64,000 bases of DNA from Dryomyza anilis (lineage: Eukaryota; Arthropoda; Insecta; Diptera; Dryomyzidae), in NCBI GenBank assembly GCA_951804985.1, contig OX638133.1, positions 65,011,867 to 65,075,866 on the forward strand. The letters run 5' to 3'. Positions 12,124-24,254 of the stretch are shown here, piece by piece. A program made the translations under genes and the position numbers. Position 1 is the stretch's first letter. Every line of letters starts with the position of its first letter. The notes below the pieces were generated by a model that saw nothing but the letters and a program-made list of their open reading frames with translations, had not been told where the DNA came from and ran no database searches.

Positions 12124-12374
12124 ACGTATGATATACATACGTTCGTACAAATTGCATATGTGCTTCAGCATTAATCACTTGGGTGGAACGACCATTTTTA
12201 AGGTTTGATAGCTTGCGCTATTAATATAGGTCAGTAATGCAATTGTTGTTTGGATTATCTGTATTGAATATGACAATTTTATGACGAATTTTCATTTAAT
12301 TTTATATGAATGCAATTTGTTGCCTTTGCTTAATTTATTTCTTTCTCAATTGATGATTATCTTACTTTAAAATA
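12124..12374. repeat. Middle palindrome arm (right)
   Basis: Reverse complement of 5761-6012 with a few mismatches, for example near CTTGGGTGGAACGACC. It connects the right-only segment to the TA hairpin. Confidence 0.8.
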
Positions 12375-12396
12375 ATTAGTTCTTCTCCTAAAATAG

Positions 12397-12465
<69 letters not shown>

Positions 12466-12478
12466 TAAGTATATATAT

Positions 12479-12566
<88 letters not shown>

Positions 12567-12585
12567 CTATTTTAGGAGAAGAACT

Positions 12586-12628
<43 letters not shown>
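12375..12628. repeat. TA microsatellite with hairpin ends (right arm)
   Basis: ATTAGTTCTTCTCCTAAA starts an inverted 24-mer at 12375-12398, and its reverse complement is at 12565-12588, with only TA/TATAAATA repeat between. A second TA run, 12589-12628, leads into the CAC-ended MITE, which inserted in it. The IYIYIY ORF over this stretch is repeat translation. Confidence 0.85.
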
Positions 12629-12632
<4 letters not shown>

Positions 12633-13515
12633 AAAAGAACGAATCAGTTGGGGCAACCGTCTTTTTTTGCCAACCGATTTACTTAGTTCTGTCAACATTC
12701 GACTGATTTAGTTGTTGCAAAACCGCGTATCAGTTCACACAACTAATGAATACAATGAATACAAGACTCAACCAATTTGTTTAGTTGTGGTAACCAATTT
12801 TATTATAAGAAATCGGCCATTTTACCTTGCCCTAGCGCTCCAACATGTTGCAAAGACGAAGTCAGCGTCACAACAGCGTTCCTGAGATCGAACATTGCCG
12901 ACGATTCGTTTTTGCTTCGTGACTTCGTGTTTGCAACACGTTGGAGCGCTAGGGCTGCATATAGAAATACAACATATAGACACAAAATCGCAAGAACTCT
13001 GTAGAATAGTATGTCTCTTGTTGAAGAAAGTATAATTGAGCATGAAAGAACCGAACAGTAACAACGATAAAGCCTTAAAACAATTCCAAATTTTGTTCTA
13101 CACGTGGCACGCGCTGTCCGCAGCACAAAACAAAACGAGTGAAAAATCTAAAGCTTGCTCGACTGGTGTTGTCCTACTTTGGCATCGCTTTTATACAAGA
13201 CAACTGATTTCGCAGTTGAATCAAATAAATATTGGTTGCTACAACTTAATGTTATATAATTATCTTTTAAGTCAAATAAATATTGGTTATGTCTCATTTT
13301 GAATTCAGTTGCCGTAGCAATGGAAATAAAAAAATTTAAAATAGTTTAAAATTTGGTTTCTCCAATCAATGTTGCAGTTGCTTCAACTAATAGTTGGTTA
13401 CGCTTCATACTATTGTTCACCACAAATGAAAATCAGTTCAGGCTGACTAAATTTGGTAGATGCAAATGAATATTCGTTGAAACAACTGCACGCCAAGCAA
13501 TTATTTTTTTGTGTG
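12629..13515. mobile_element. CAC-ended MITE (~0.89 kb)
   Basis: It begins CACAAAAAGAACGAATC and ends with the reverse complement of CACACAAAAAAATAATTG, and lies inside a TA tract where a 2-bp TA target duplication is possible. It is absent from the left arm. Subterminal regions contain many related inverted motifs (CAACCGATTT, AACTGATTT, GTTGAATCAAATAAATATTG). Near the centre is a hairpin of about 35 bp: CTAGCGCTCCAACATGTTGC at about 12832 pairs with a matching segment ending at about 12955. The 107- and 80-codon ORFs on minus over this hairpin look like stem shadows. No transposase was found, so it is non-autonomous. A CMC-like (CACTA/Chapaev) affinity is suggested by the CAC ends but not established. 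Confidence 0.65.
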
Positions 13516-13821
13516 TATATTTTATTACTAAATTATTTTTTATTACTAAATTATTATTTTTAATATGTCCTATGTTTTTTTTTATTATTATATTTTTTCC
13601 TTTGTTTTTACTTACTGTTTTCCTAAACTATTTATTTTTATTCCTTCCTCTAAGAGTTTTTTAAGGTTTTATTTAATGATTACTCTATACCTTATGGTTA
13701 CATTTATTTTTCTATCATAATGTTGTAATCTACGAGTTTAATTGTCAACGCATAGCTAATTGGTTTTATATTGTTACTTTTATTGGATCTAACATAGGGT
13801 AATATTATAATATTTTTAGTA

Positions 13822-14545
13822 TTAACGGCATACACTATTTGTGATATGCCTTCCCTCTACGACCACGTAGGGTCCCTTCCAAATTGGAGAGAACTTATTC
13901 TTCCTAGTTTGGTTTTTCATTAAAACCATGTCGTGTGGTTTGAATTGTATAGGGTTGAGGTTCTTGTCGTATTGTTTTTGCGACACCTCCTTGGCCCTAC
14001 ATTGATTTTTTGAAATTCGATCCATTGTCTGTTACCAATACTTTGGGTATATTGTGGCGTGTAACTATTTCGTTGAAGAATGATTTTGCTACGGTGTTGG
14101 CTTCCGCATCGGGTATAGCCACACAGCACATACATTTAGAAAAATCGTCCTGAAACGTTAAGATGTATTTATTCCCTGAAATGGTTTTAGGCAGAATACC
14201 CACCAGATCCATGTACACTTTGTCAAAGGGTCTGACTGGCGTATCAGTTAGAACCATTGGCATCTTCGTCAGCCTTGAACTCTTGTTTTCCTGGCATTTT
14301 GAACAATTTTTCACATAACCCTTTATTTGCTGCTGCATACCCTTCCATCGGTACTGTTGCCGAATTCTTAAAAATGTTTTTATGCCACCTTGGTGACCAC
14401 CTAACGGTGAATCGTGAAAATCCTTAATTACCGTCTCTATGTCCTGAGGTTCAGTTAGAGTTACTATATTGTTATTTTCCTTTGTTATCAAATCGTCAGG
14501 ATCGCATTCTGACTGTTTCTTATCGTCTTCCTTGTCTCTTTTCAT
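13822..14545 (-). pseudogene. pol: Integrase remnant with internal deletion, copy B
   Basis: Same HHCC region, first two catalytic Asp blocks, and the same deletion junction removing the third catalytic residue as in copy A. Sharing the exact junction shows that both copies descend from one damaged template. Confidence 0.9.
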
Positions 14546-14571
14546 GGTTTTCGAACGTGTTTGTACTACAA

Positions 14572-15068
14572 CTACTTTTCAGTATTATTCGGTATGCGGC
14601 TAAAAGCATCCGCATTTAAATTACTTTTTCCCGGTTTATAATGAATTTCGAAATCATATTCCGATAATTTGTGTCGGAAACGCGCAAAACGTGATGTCTG
14701 ATCTTTTAAGTTTGCTATACCATTTAGGGGCTGATGATCTCTATAAATTTTAAATGATCTTCCCAAAAGATATGCCCTAAAAATTTTTGTTGCCCATACA
14801 ATTGCCAACAATTCTTTCTCTATAGTAGAATAGCGTTTTCCGCATCGTTAAGAGACCTACTGGCAAACGCGATGGGACGCTCGCTTCCAAATTCACCTTG
14901 CGAAAGAACCGCGCCAATTGCTTCGTTACTGGCGTCTGTCGTGAGCAAAACGGGTTCGTTAAAATCCGGATACGCTAGTATGAGTGGTGACATAATTGCC
15001 TCTTTAAGTTTTAAAAACGAATTCTGACAATTGTCATTCCATATGAACTTAGCGTGCTTTTTTAACAA
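14572..15068 (-). pseudogene. pol: RNase H domain remnant, copy B
   Basis: Two frames identical to copy A, carrying TTDASNEAIGAVLSQG and the [16 protein letters not shown] tail, with the same frameshift at the ELLAIV junction (around 14815). Confidence 0.9.
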
Positions 15069-15078
15069 ACAGTTTATT

Positions 15079-15984
15079 GGTCATGACAATTTCGCAATAC
15101 CTCCTATAAATTTTCTGTAATAATCAATTAAGCCAAAAAATGTTTGAACTTCGGAACTGGAATATTTTTTACACACTCTTCTTTGGCTGGGTCTGGTAGG
15201 GCACCTAATTCAGAACACTTATGTCCTAAATATATAACCTCGCGTCGCAAAAACTGACATTTCTCTGTATTTAATTTCAAATTATATTCTCTCAGCTTTT
15301 GCAAAACCTAGCATAGCCTATGCTGGGGTCTGCTACATTATTTCCATACCCCACTATGTCTTCTAAATAAACGAAACAGTCAATACTCTGTAAACCTGTG
15401 AGTATGTGGTTCACTATTCTTTGAAAAGTGGCAGGTGCCCCCGTTAAACCGAATGGCATTCTGTTAAATTCGAAATGACCAAGACATGTAGAGAAAGCAG
15501 TTTTTCTTTGTCACAATCTTTAACTAGAACCTGATGGTAACCACTTGCTAAATCTAGTGTTGAAAAATACCGAGCTGGTCTAAAATCTCATCTATTCGTG
15601 GTATAGGAAACACCCCTGTTTGATGGTGACGTCATTTAATTTTCGGAAATCTATAACCAGCATCTATTTCTTATTGCCATCCTTATCGCTCTTTTTAGGT
15701 ACCAGTAATAATGGGGAATTCCAAGGCGACATGCTTGGTGAAATAATTCCATCGTCTAACATCCTTGATACTTGTCTATTAATCTCATTTCGGGGAAGTT
15801 TATACTGTTTCTGATTTATTGGATGAATGTTAATTCGTCCCCTTCCAAATGAAAAACGTCATGATATGACAAGCAAATATTTTGAAAAGATGCAACTACT
15901 TCTTTATTTAATGATTCATCGATCTTTACATTCCTCAATAATCTATCAACTCTATTTTTTATATTAACCGTGTTTATTGTATTT
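15079..15984 (-). pseudogene. pol: Reverse transcriptase remnant, copy B
   Basis: Frameshifted RT matching copy A. The catalytic box again reads YLED rather than YXDD (around 15355-15375), so the substitution predates the duplication. Several base differences from copy A cluster near 15285-15300. Confidence 0.83.
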
Positions 15985-16463
15985 ATTGTAGAACTCGCCT
16001 TTGTTGCTTCTTAATATTTGTTAAAATTTGAAAATTGTGGCTTGAAATTGCTATCAATGGTCACCTCCTTATCGGTGGCATTTAAAATTGATGCATATAC
16101 ACTATTTCTTCTAACATTTGTTAAACTCTCTCCCAAATATACTACTGGCTGAATTTCCTGTTTGTGCAACAAAATTATAGGAATTATTGTTTTTAATGGC
16201 AGTGGTACAACCATTGGCCGTTCTGGGCTGTACCCTGATTTGTTGATTAAAATTAATATTTTCTATGTCTTGCAATGATTTTAATGGAAATTTACAATGT
16301 GATTTTTGTCTTCATCAAAAAATATAATTTTTTTATTTAACACATTTATTATAGATTTGTTCCAGAGATTGTCACGCCCGACTATTCCATCTGCTGGTAC
16401 CCCTTGTTCAAGTAACACGACGTGTACCGTTAAACTCAGGATTTCTATGATTGTGTGTTGAAT

Positions 16464-16913
16464 CTAAGTGGAGCCTAAGGTTCTAACGCATCCACCGAAA
16501 GTACCACTCAGATCTTTCTGAATATTTTTATTAAAATTCGGCAAATGTGCCATCCTATTTTCTTTAATCAGGCTGGCCTCAGCTCCAGAATCCACCAACA
16601 GAGTAAGTTTTCCATTCTTTGCCGCATTGCAAGGTACTTCAATGAACACATCACTCGTATCGGATATCTTGAAACACTCTCCATGCCGGTTAAATATTTT
16701 ACGATGCATGCCTAATGGTGGAGCTAATTTCATTTTCCTCGACATAAATTTACTCTTAAAATTATTAGCAATTGAAGACAATTTAATTTTCCAAATCGTG
16801 AATTTATTATACATTTCTGACGATAAAACGCACATAGCGCTAATAATAAAAAGAAATATTGAAATTACTTCGTTCCAAATTATACTCGCCACAGTCTTGC
16901 TAGACGTTTCCAA
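16464..16913 (-). pseudogene. pro: Protease remnant, copy B
   Basis: Carries the same LLVDSGAEASLIKE aspartic protease motif as copy A, with the same truncating stop. It lies between the gag remnant and the RT remnant as expected. Confidence 0.8.
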
Positions 16914-17394
16914 ATTTTCAGGGCCCCTAATTACAACTTTCCTTTAATTCGATTTACTTTTGATTTTTTTATTCTTGATTTTAATATTATTAACTTCCGA
17001 TTTAATTAGTTTTACTTTATTTGATTTCTTCATAATTTGTTTATTTTTAATTTCATTAATTCCTATATTCTGTTCATTTTTCGCGTCAAGTTGTGTTTTA
17101 TTATTATTTAGTTCATTATATGTTTTTGTTGGAAAATCTTCATTAATATGTATCTTTACTTTTTGTTCTTCATTTTCTGCGTTAATAATATCGCTGTTTA
17201 ATTTTGTTGTAGTGTCCTCTTTGGAACTTCTATTACTACTGGCCTTACTACACTATTTGCTAAGGGTCCCCAGTTTAGTGGCCTTGACTGGTCCCCTGGT
17301 AGTTTCTCTGTGGAACGCTATTATTGTTCCATGCATCATATTTGCGTTTGGCATATCAATTCATAATAACATGTACGTCCTTTCTGCACCAAGT

Positions 17395-18258
17395 TCAATA
17401 TATCGCGTTTAACACGACAATCCCCTCGACGTGTCCCTTTCTATGGCACCAATCGCATCTCAATCCTGGAGCACCCCCGCCTTGGTTCTGGATACCACCT
17501 GGACCATTTACCTGAGGTACGGGTGGCTGACTTCCTTGGGGAGCAGTATGTCCTGAAACAACATTCGGACCCGAACGATGTACACACTGTTCATGTCCAT
17601 AAGTACGACAGTCACTGCAATACGGAGTGTTTCTCCGTGTATGACATTCATCCCTCACATGTCCCTTCTTCTTGCAAAAAGAACATGTAGGTATAGGTTG
17701 CTTCATACCTACATTTTGTGTTTTCTCTTCCGTCTCCTTTTTTTCATTGCCTTGGCTACCTGATGCATTACGATTATTTGGCATGAAGGCCGATAGAGGG
17801 ATCATAGAAATGGACTCCAAACTTGTCTATGCCCGTTAACTCTGCTGACTCCCTTTGTATCGTCGCATGGTCCAATGCCTCTTCCACCAATTTCTCCAGT
17901 GTTGTTTGCTTACTGCTCAACATGAGCATTCGCAAAGTGTAATCCCGAAGTCCTAACATAAATGAGCTTTTAACTAAATTATTCAATTCATTAACGAACA
18001 CGTCGTCTTTCGTATCATTTTATTTGCATTTAATCGTGCTTAATGCTGCCGACTGCAGGTTAAAGATCTAATACTTTCCCCCGGATACTGAGATGCATTT
18101 CTAATGTCATATTGAATGGCATCTACTGACCTACATTCCAAGTACGTATTCCTTAACAGATTGTATAAATCATCTATTGTGTCAAACTCCTTTGAACTTA
18201 CTAAGTCAAAAGCATCTCCCTGTAACCGAACCCTAACGCCTTTAATAAACTCCTTCAT
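17395..18258 (-). pseudogene. gag: Gag zinc-knuckle region, copy B (broken)
   Basis: Mirror of copy A 726-1589 with the same frame breaks and the CSFCKKKGHVRDEC zinc knuckle near its 3' part. Predicted peptides match copy A residue for residue. Confidence 0.85.
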
Positions 18259-18289
18259 TTTTATAGTTCTGCCCTCACCATCAAAAACC

Positions 18290-18982
18290 TCAAAAAAAAA
18301 AAAAAAAAATAAAACGGTGAAGATCCGTTCTCAGCGATGATGAGTCTGCACCTGCAAAATATGGCACCGCATTTTTAACGAATTTCGCGACTTCGCCTAA
18401 TCCCATGTTGCCCTGTGCTATGATGTCGTCACTCTCTATGGTATCCTTGTGGTATAAGGATGTTTCGTGCGCTGTCTTAACCACTTCGTTCAAATATCTA
18501 ATAAGCGCGTTCAACTCCTGTATTTTGTTTTTCGCTTCCTTCAACGTCGCGTACTTCACCCTTGCCTATCGTCTGACAGATTTATTAATTGATTCCTCAG
18601 AAATATTCATTTCTTTCAATAACTTTCTTAACCATATGTTTCTCTCTTCTATATTAGCCGATTCTTCTAACTCTGCTGTACGTTTTAAACAATAAGCGTT
18701 TAAACGTTTTCTCAACTCGTCAACTAATCCCTCTAATTCACCATTTTCTGCTAAAACTGATTTATTTTTTAAATTCTGGAAATTTAATAACTCTTCTACT
18801 ATTTTATCTGCCTCCTCTAATTTAGACAAATGCAGAATTCTAGATATATTATATTTTAATAATGCTGTATTATCTTTATTTAGTATTGTTGGTACAAATT
18901 GTGATCACAATTTTTCAACAAATCTGTCTAATTCGCTAGATTGCTTTTGCATATACGCATTTAATGCATTAGCATCTGCCAT
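18290..18982 (-). pseudogene. gag: Gag N-terminal region, copy B (broken)
   Basis: Mirror of the gag start in copy A. The ATG is at 18982 and the two in-frame stops and the A run (T run on the coding strand) are identical in position. One residue differs (Ala for Val in the VVKT-HETS block). Confidence 0.7.
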
Positions 18983-18984
18983 TA

Positions 18985-20139
18985 AATATTTTCAATAAAT
19001 TTAAAACGTTATCTTTATCTTTTTATTTAAAAAATAAATTACATCAAGTTGTAATTGAAAATTCCAATGAAAAATGTTACCCAAACAACAACGAAATTAA
19101 TTTTGGCATTCATGAAGTACAACTATAAACTAAATTTCTTTCTTTTTTTAATTTATATTTCGAAGTATATTTTTTTTGTTTCAAATTGGTTTTCTATAAT
19201 TTTAGTAAAATAAAATAAATTTTATTTTTCCAAATAATAGTCCCTGAATTATCGAAAAAAAAAAATATGTGTATATTGGGTTACTCAAGATTGTAAAAAA
19301 AAGAACATAAAATGATTTTTTAATATACATTTTTTGTTATTTTCAAAATCATAACAACAATCAGTGCTGTGTTTACACGCTTTAATAATTAATCAAATCA
19401 TTTAGGGTTCGTAGTTTGAAATCTCAGTGTTATTTCAATTATTATATTGTCCTTTTTCTTTTCAGACAATATGTAAAATTTTGATTTTTAATAAATATAT
19501 GTTTAAATTAAAATGTATGTAATCGATGTTACTATGTAATTATTTTTATAGTACAGAAGACGTTTAAGAGAAATGTCAAGTGTACATTTATTATTTAGAA
19601 TATTATAAAATATTAAAATTTCTTGAATATTTCCAAATGTTATTTCGGAAAATATATTGTTTTTTTTTTATCGCATTTTATTTTTCATTTAATTTGATAT
19701 AAAAATGAATTCTATTTATCAACAGCCATCAGTGCTGAGAAAAACTGATACGTTTTGAATATAAATATTTGTTTGATTTTATAGTGTTTTCGTTTAATAT
19801 TTAATGAATATTATAATTTGTATACTAATAGTATGAATTATTTTATTATACACTAGCGGGCCCGGAGTTCGGATTCGCAGTGTGTATTTTCTTTTATATA
19901 TTTAATTTTTATATTTTTAAATTTATTTATAACTATAAAAAACTCTCCCTATCTCTATAACAAAAAATATATATATAATTAAAAAACAAATAATTAAAAT
20001 TTTAACCACTTACCATTTTGGTTACTTTTCGTTCTCGTTCTCCTTCCTTCGTCCTTCTTTCCACTCTCGGTCCTTGAGAGGTTGGTACCGACGTACCGGC
20101 TGCGCAAATTTTGAATAGTAGTTTTCTAATGTTTTCCAC
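18985..20139. other. AT-rich sequence and leader of the minus-strand LTR element
   Basis: From 18985 to about 19850 is AT-rich non-coding DNA, possibly including the 5' untranslated region of Gypsy copy B; no LTR ends were recognised. From about 19855 to 20139, reading on minus away from the LTR at 20140, is a purine-rich leader ending in ATGGTAAGTGG at about 20020, which looks like a start codon and splice donor. A TTTTTTGTTATAG acceptor-like site follows about 60 bases on. The leader is cut at about 19855. Confidence 0.4.
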
Positions 20140-20732
20140 TGTTGAAATAACTTTACACTTTTATATTTATTTTTAAATTTTAATTTTTATTTAACACTAC
20201 CTCCACTTGAGGTTGATTAAACTACAATCTTTTAAATTGCAACGAAAGGTATTAACAATAACTTCGTTGCAAGCTTTTCTTAAATTCTATTTTCACTATG
20301 TTCTAGTATGTTTTCACTTTCACTCAATTTTGGTGTACGTGACTTTTGATGAAAGTCCGACTTGCAGTTTTTGGCTGACACCAATTGCGCAATAGTGTAA
20401 TTGTTGGAGAACTGCTGCTTTGCTTATTTTAACATAGCCCCTTAATCATTCAATGAAAAATTGTATTGCAAGCTTTTGTTAACTGTGCAAGCTAAGTTGA
20501 AAGAGGTTAGACCACACCTCTTTCAAGTTTCAAGCTTTAGTGCTTTGCTAAATTATTATCATTGTTGCCAACGTGAAGTGTTGGGACAATGCTATGAACA
20601 TGTTGCTGTACAACATGAGTACAACATGATATAAACATGATGCGCTCAACATATGTACAATAACATCCAAAATTGTGTGAATAGTGAATATCCATAAGGT
20701 AAAGAAAAAATATATGAGTCTAAATCACAACA
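20140..20732 (-). mobile_element. LTR on minus strand (probable 5' LTR)
   Basis: On minus it starts TGTTGTGATTTAG and ends TTTCAACA, giving TG...CA ends. It aligns along most of its length with the plus-strand LTR at 26615-27148 (shared blocks include AACATATGTACA, TTAAGGGGCTATGTTAAAAT-type sequence, GGTGTCAGCCAAAAACTGCA and CCTCCACTTGAGGTTGA). Divergence is considerable. No polypurine tract precedes it, so it is a 5' or solo LTR. The 62-codon ORF at 20207-20395 on the opposite strand is a shadow of this repeat. Confidence 0.65.
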
Positions 20733-20734
20733 TG

Positions 20735-20985
20735 TGTTTGGATTTTGAATTTAACCCAAATTGTATTAAATTCGCTATACGACACACTATGTTGTTGCTG
20801 CAATTGATACACAACGTCACTCCGAATAATAAGACGGAGACCTCTAATGGCAGCAAGTGATACCCAGGTATTTGAAAATCCAGTGGATCTGCACACTCAC
20901 TAACCTGGGTCTCATCTAGTGCCATTATTTGTGGGTTATTAACGGACACATACGCATAGACAGAAAAAATTCGTGCTCTGCCCAC
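20735..20985 (-). pseudogene. LINE endonuclease scrap
   Basis: The minus-strand frame reads PQIMALDETQVSE followed by DFQIPGYHLL and GVTLCIN. This is the pattern of an apurinic-type endonuclease from a non-LTR retrotransposon (a xALTETW block, then a PGY block, then GGVxLYI). The Gly-rich motif and the rest of the domain are missing. Recognition is by pattern only and the fragment is short. Confidence 0.45.
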
Positions 20986-23050
20986 GAACGTTGCAAAAAT
21001 CTATGCGACATTTTTTCCTACTGGGCAACTTCAAAACAGACATACTGCCAACGCGCAGCAGTTGACACAAACAAATGAGAGCGCAAGTCAAGTCGTGGTG
21101 AGTGTTAGGCCTTCACCACAGCATAGATTACGCACTCAGTCAGCCTCAACCGTGCGCGCTAGTAGTATGGAGTAGAATGGGGAAGGGAGGAAATACGACA
21201 ACAAACTTGTGAAATTGTAGCAAAGAGCATAGAAAAGCCCTTTGCGTTGGCAATTGAAATAAACAGCGTCGGATGTCGACGACAGGGAGTCTGCTTGCTC
21301 ACTCCCTACGGTACTGGGGTTCCTAGTCCCTGCACCGTAACTTTGTTACTATTCGAACCTTGCATGTTCGTTTATTGTTCAGAGTGTCCGTCCCATAGCA
21401 TTTTATTCTGCCAGGTGTGGTGAAACAGCCGCCAATAGTAGGGAACAGACGCTGACCAAGGAGCCGCCTACTATAGGTAAGTCGGTTTCGGATTGGTTTG
21501 TTGTGTGGTCCGCGATTGGTATTTTATTTCCCACCTACCCTGCATATTTATAAATAACAAATATTATTTTAATTAAATCATAATTTTAGACACAAATAAA
21601 TTTAAATATTTATTACTTCATTGAAATAAATACAAGAAGAAAAGTACCGAAGACATACATTTGTTATAAAACGGTGATGATGAGTGATAGCATGGACTAT
21701 GAATTATTCAGACTTAAGCTGGTACTATATTACGCTTAAGTAAAATTATGAGAATGTCAAAATGAACAAACACTGCACTATGGGACAGAAGCTTAGTATA
21801 GCTCGCCGAAAATCGGAAATTAATGCTTGTTGCAGAAAGTTTAAAAATATGTCATCTTATTAATAATTTATGAGAACCTAGAAAACAAACAAAAAATGTT
21901 ACACCCTAGTGAAAAAATCCTTCTTAAAAAATTTAAAGAAGTGCTTTTAAGAAATAAAAATGGGTTCCATTAAAACTGTCATAACTCTTTTAATATATAC
22001 TCCACATGCAGAGTGTTAGTTTTATATTATTGAGAATTGAGAGAACTATTCATCTTGTGTATTAAAAATTTCAAATGGCTATTCGTGTTTTTCCTGATTA
22101 TTTCTCAAAAACTTAAAACAAAAATTACATATTTTTTATACACAAGTAGACATGGAAAAAAGCTTCCAAATGCTCTCATAAATCTTTTTACAGACATAAT
22201 GTCTTCTTTCTAACCGTGTTAAACATGCCTGCATTAGTTTGCCACACGTCATTTAAAATGACTTTAAGTGATGAGAAATATACGAAAATCGTAAAATAAT
22301 TTAACTAAATTTTATTATTTTAATATGTCAATTTTGCGTTTTCTGTCATTATAGTTGACAAAACTGGATCATATTTGGTATGGTAGTTAAGAATTGTGAT
22401 ATGTACCATAGTACCTAATATTATCAGTATATCTTTTACGATGGTCAAGTTATATTGTTTAAGAAGAATGGCAGGCGTGGCAGTTGGCCAATCACGCCCA
22501 TATTAAGAGTGGTCATGTGCTATTACAGTATGTATCTAAATACCAATTATAAACAAAATATCCCATTCCAAACAAAAGTTATAGTCATTTTACCATTTCA
22601 ATTATATGACAGGTGGGCGTGGCAATTTACCAATCTTGTTCATTTTTAAATTGAAGTCTATTCATAGTTCATGTATGCTTAGTGTGAAGTTTCGTTAAGA
22701 TTGTCGCAAAACTGTATTTAGAATTGACTTCTGTCCAACAGTGCACTGTGAATTTACTTAAGGAATAAACGATCTGATTATCTCTTTACGTACGGAAAAT
22801 ATTAATTTTATAATATTGACAGTTTCGTACGCTTGTTAAGCGAAATATACATTTATACTGATGATACATTTCTCCTTGAGAACGAATCGTCCACAATTCG
22901 TTTCAAATTCGCTTGAATGTCGAGTGACTGAACTTTTGAATAAAACTAAATTAGTATATCAACTAAAACGTTGTTTATGATAATTTTGAGAGTCTTTATG
23001 TTGCCAGAAAATGATTTTTTTTTATTAAAATACTGTTTGGCAAACATTTA
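20986..23050. other. Unassigned intergenic sequence
   Basis: The part 21050-21500 is GC-richer than its surroundings and could be the 5' untranslated part of a decayed element. At 22460-22640 two short blocks share the core GGCGTGGC (AATGGCAGGCGTGGCAGT and GACAGGTGGGCGTGGCAA) about 150 bases apart. No coding region was supported. Confidence 0.4.
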
Positions 23051-23611
23051 CAGCAGTGGTGAAGAATAGTGAATAAATTGAATGTATAGGGATTTTACCC
23101 CCTAAAATGAGAAGGCATTATTGTCCAAGTTGAACAAATTGAATACAAATTTGTCCAAGTTGCGACTGCGATGCACACTAACAAAACGATTTTTACAGTC
23201 TGGCTATCCATGCAACAGCGTGTAAAAATACAGAATTTGCATGATGATGGGTTAAGTTAGGAGGAAATTGCAAGAATGGTCAACTGTTCCCGATTTGGTG
23301 TTCAATGTACCATAAATCGTTTTAAGGACACTTGTACGCATAATTCCAGAAAGAGATGTAGTCGGAAACGCGTTACAAAATGTCGTGAAGACCGAAATTT
23401 GATTCGACATGTGTTGAAAAACAGGAGGTAACTTCTTCAAAGCTCGCTGCAGCCATGTCCCTGGTACTAACTATTAATTAGTTATGATATGTTTTAGTGA
23501 GTCCTCTTTTTTAAAATTTTTATTCGATTTTTGGAACACCCGGTGTTACATATGTGTTTAATTGAAAAAAATTAAACTTGATAGGGTGCCTCAAACTTTT
23601 GGTCAAGACTG
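23051..23611 (+). mobile_element. Internally deleted Tc1-like transposon
   Basis: The left end reads CAGCAGTGGTGAAGAATAG and the right end is the reverse complement of CAGTCTTGACCAAAAGTTTG; both abut TA dinucleotides, the Tc1/mariner target. Inside, a plus-strand frame at about 23196-23440 encodes a helix-turn-helix N-terminus (KIQNLHDDGL, then EEIARMVNCSRFGVQ, then INRFKD), with a TAG stop in the first helix region. The transposase catalytic domain is almost entirely deleted. The ends are poorly matched, consistent with age. Confidence 0.7.
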
Positions 23612-24020
23612 TACATAGACGGAGTTTCATGTCTTGTGGTCTATACCCAATAAGCAATGAGTTTAAGGTTCGATAAATTTGGAAAATTTTCTTTTACAAC
23701 CAGTGTGGATGTAATGTGATGATCAAGCCGAAGAAATTAATGTTATTCCAACGTTGGTTTTCGAAATTAAAAAAACTTGACACGAAATTCACTACACAAA
23801 ATTACTCAGTGGCAACCCAGTGACGTGACAAATTAAATGTCAACAAGAAAATTTTCATTTTTTTCACCACTACATAAGTGCCACTGCATTCGCACATTCA
23901 GTGAGATCATTGTATTTCGCTTGAATTAGAAAACAGACAAATTAATTAATATCCAAAACGAAAGTCATCCCGAGAATTCTACTGCACGGAAAATGCACGA
24001 TGAGCTGATATACAATGTAA
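23612..24020. other. Non-coding flank
   Basis: AT-rich DNA with no supported feature except a short ATG frame at 23993 (MHDELIYN) followed by GTAAGT at 24017. That could be a small exon and intron (24017-24078) preceding the next entry, but splicing there would put the next segment out of frame. Confidence 0.35.
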
Positions 24021-24254
24021 GTGGCGATGGTTGCCGAATACGTTTATGAATTATTAATATATTTTCATTCATACGCAGACAACATTGATATTTTACGCGA
24101 ACCTGGCAATGTTATACATCGCAGTGGCGCAGTTGGATTCACTGGTTTGATCTTCGCGGCACGTCGTGGATTTTACAAGAAGTTCCTGTACACTGCCACC
24201 TGTGCAGGTGCTGTTGCAGCTGTAGAACATACTTTAATTCCTTTTAATATATAG
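24021..24254 (+). pseudogene. APOO/MIC26-MIC27-like fragment
   Basis: The open frame contains ILREPGNVIHRSGAVGFTGL, then ARRGFYKKFLYTATCAGAVA. This is the pattern of the apolipoprotein O/MIC26-MIC27 family: a Pro-Gly block, a Gly-rich transmembrane helix (GAVGFTGL), a basic RGFYKK loop and a second small-residue helix. Family members sit in the mitochondrial inner membrane as part of the MICOS crista-junction complex and are about 200 residues or longer; only about 75 residues remain, ending IPFNI then a stop. The frame is continuous with no intron and no upstream part, so a truncated retrocopy or a captured fragment is likely. Recognition is by memory of the family pattern, not a search. Confidence 0.5.

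Larger units (their letters stand above)
13537..18984 (-). mobile_element. Dead Ty3/Gypsy-like retrotransposon, copy B
   Basis: Reverse-complement copy of 1-5447 with the same domains and the same major lesions. Differences are sparse: a Val/Ala change in gag (at about 18470) and a few substitutions around 15285-15300 and 15135. A short tandem duplication (ATTACTAAATTATTTTT) sits at its 3' end, 13518-13556. Beyond the gag start (18985 on) no certain LTR was identified. Confidence 0.9.

Noticed and set aside
12803..13126. Overlapping minus-strand ORFs of 107 and 80 codons with Cys-rich text
   Set aside because: They run across the internal hairpin of a MITE and repeat its stem; no recognisable domain.
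19856..19880. CACTAGCGGGCCCGG block as a Helitron or LINE 3' end
   Set aside because: Only a short GC block without a matching hairpin, tail or partner end; not enough to call.
24017..24078. 62-bp intron between MHDELIYN and the APOO-like segment
   Set aside because: GTAAGT and CAG ends are good, but splicing places the APOO-like frame out of phase, whereas the unspliced frame is continuous.
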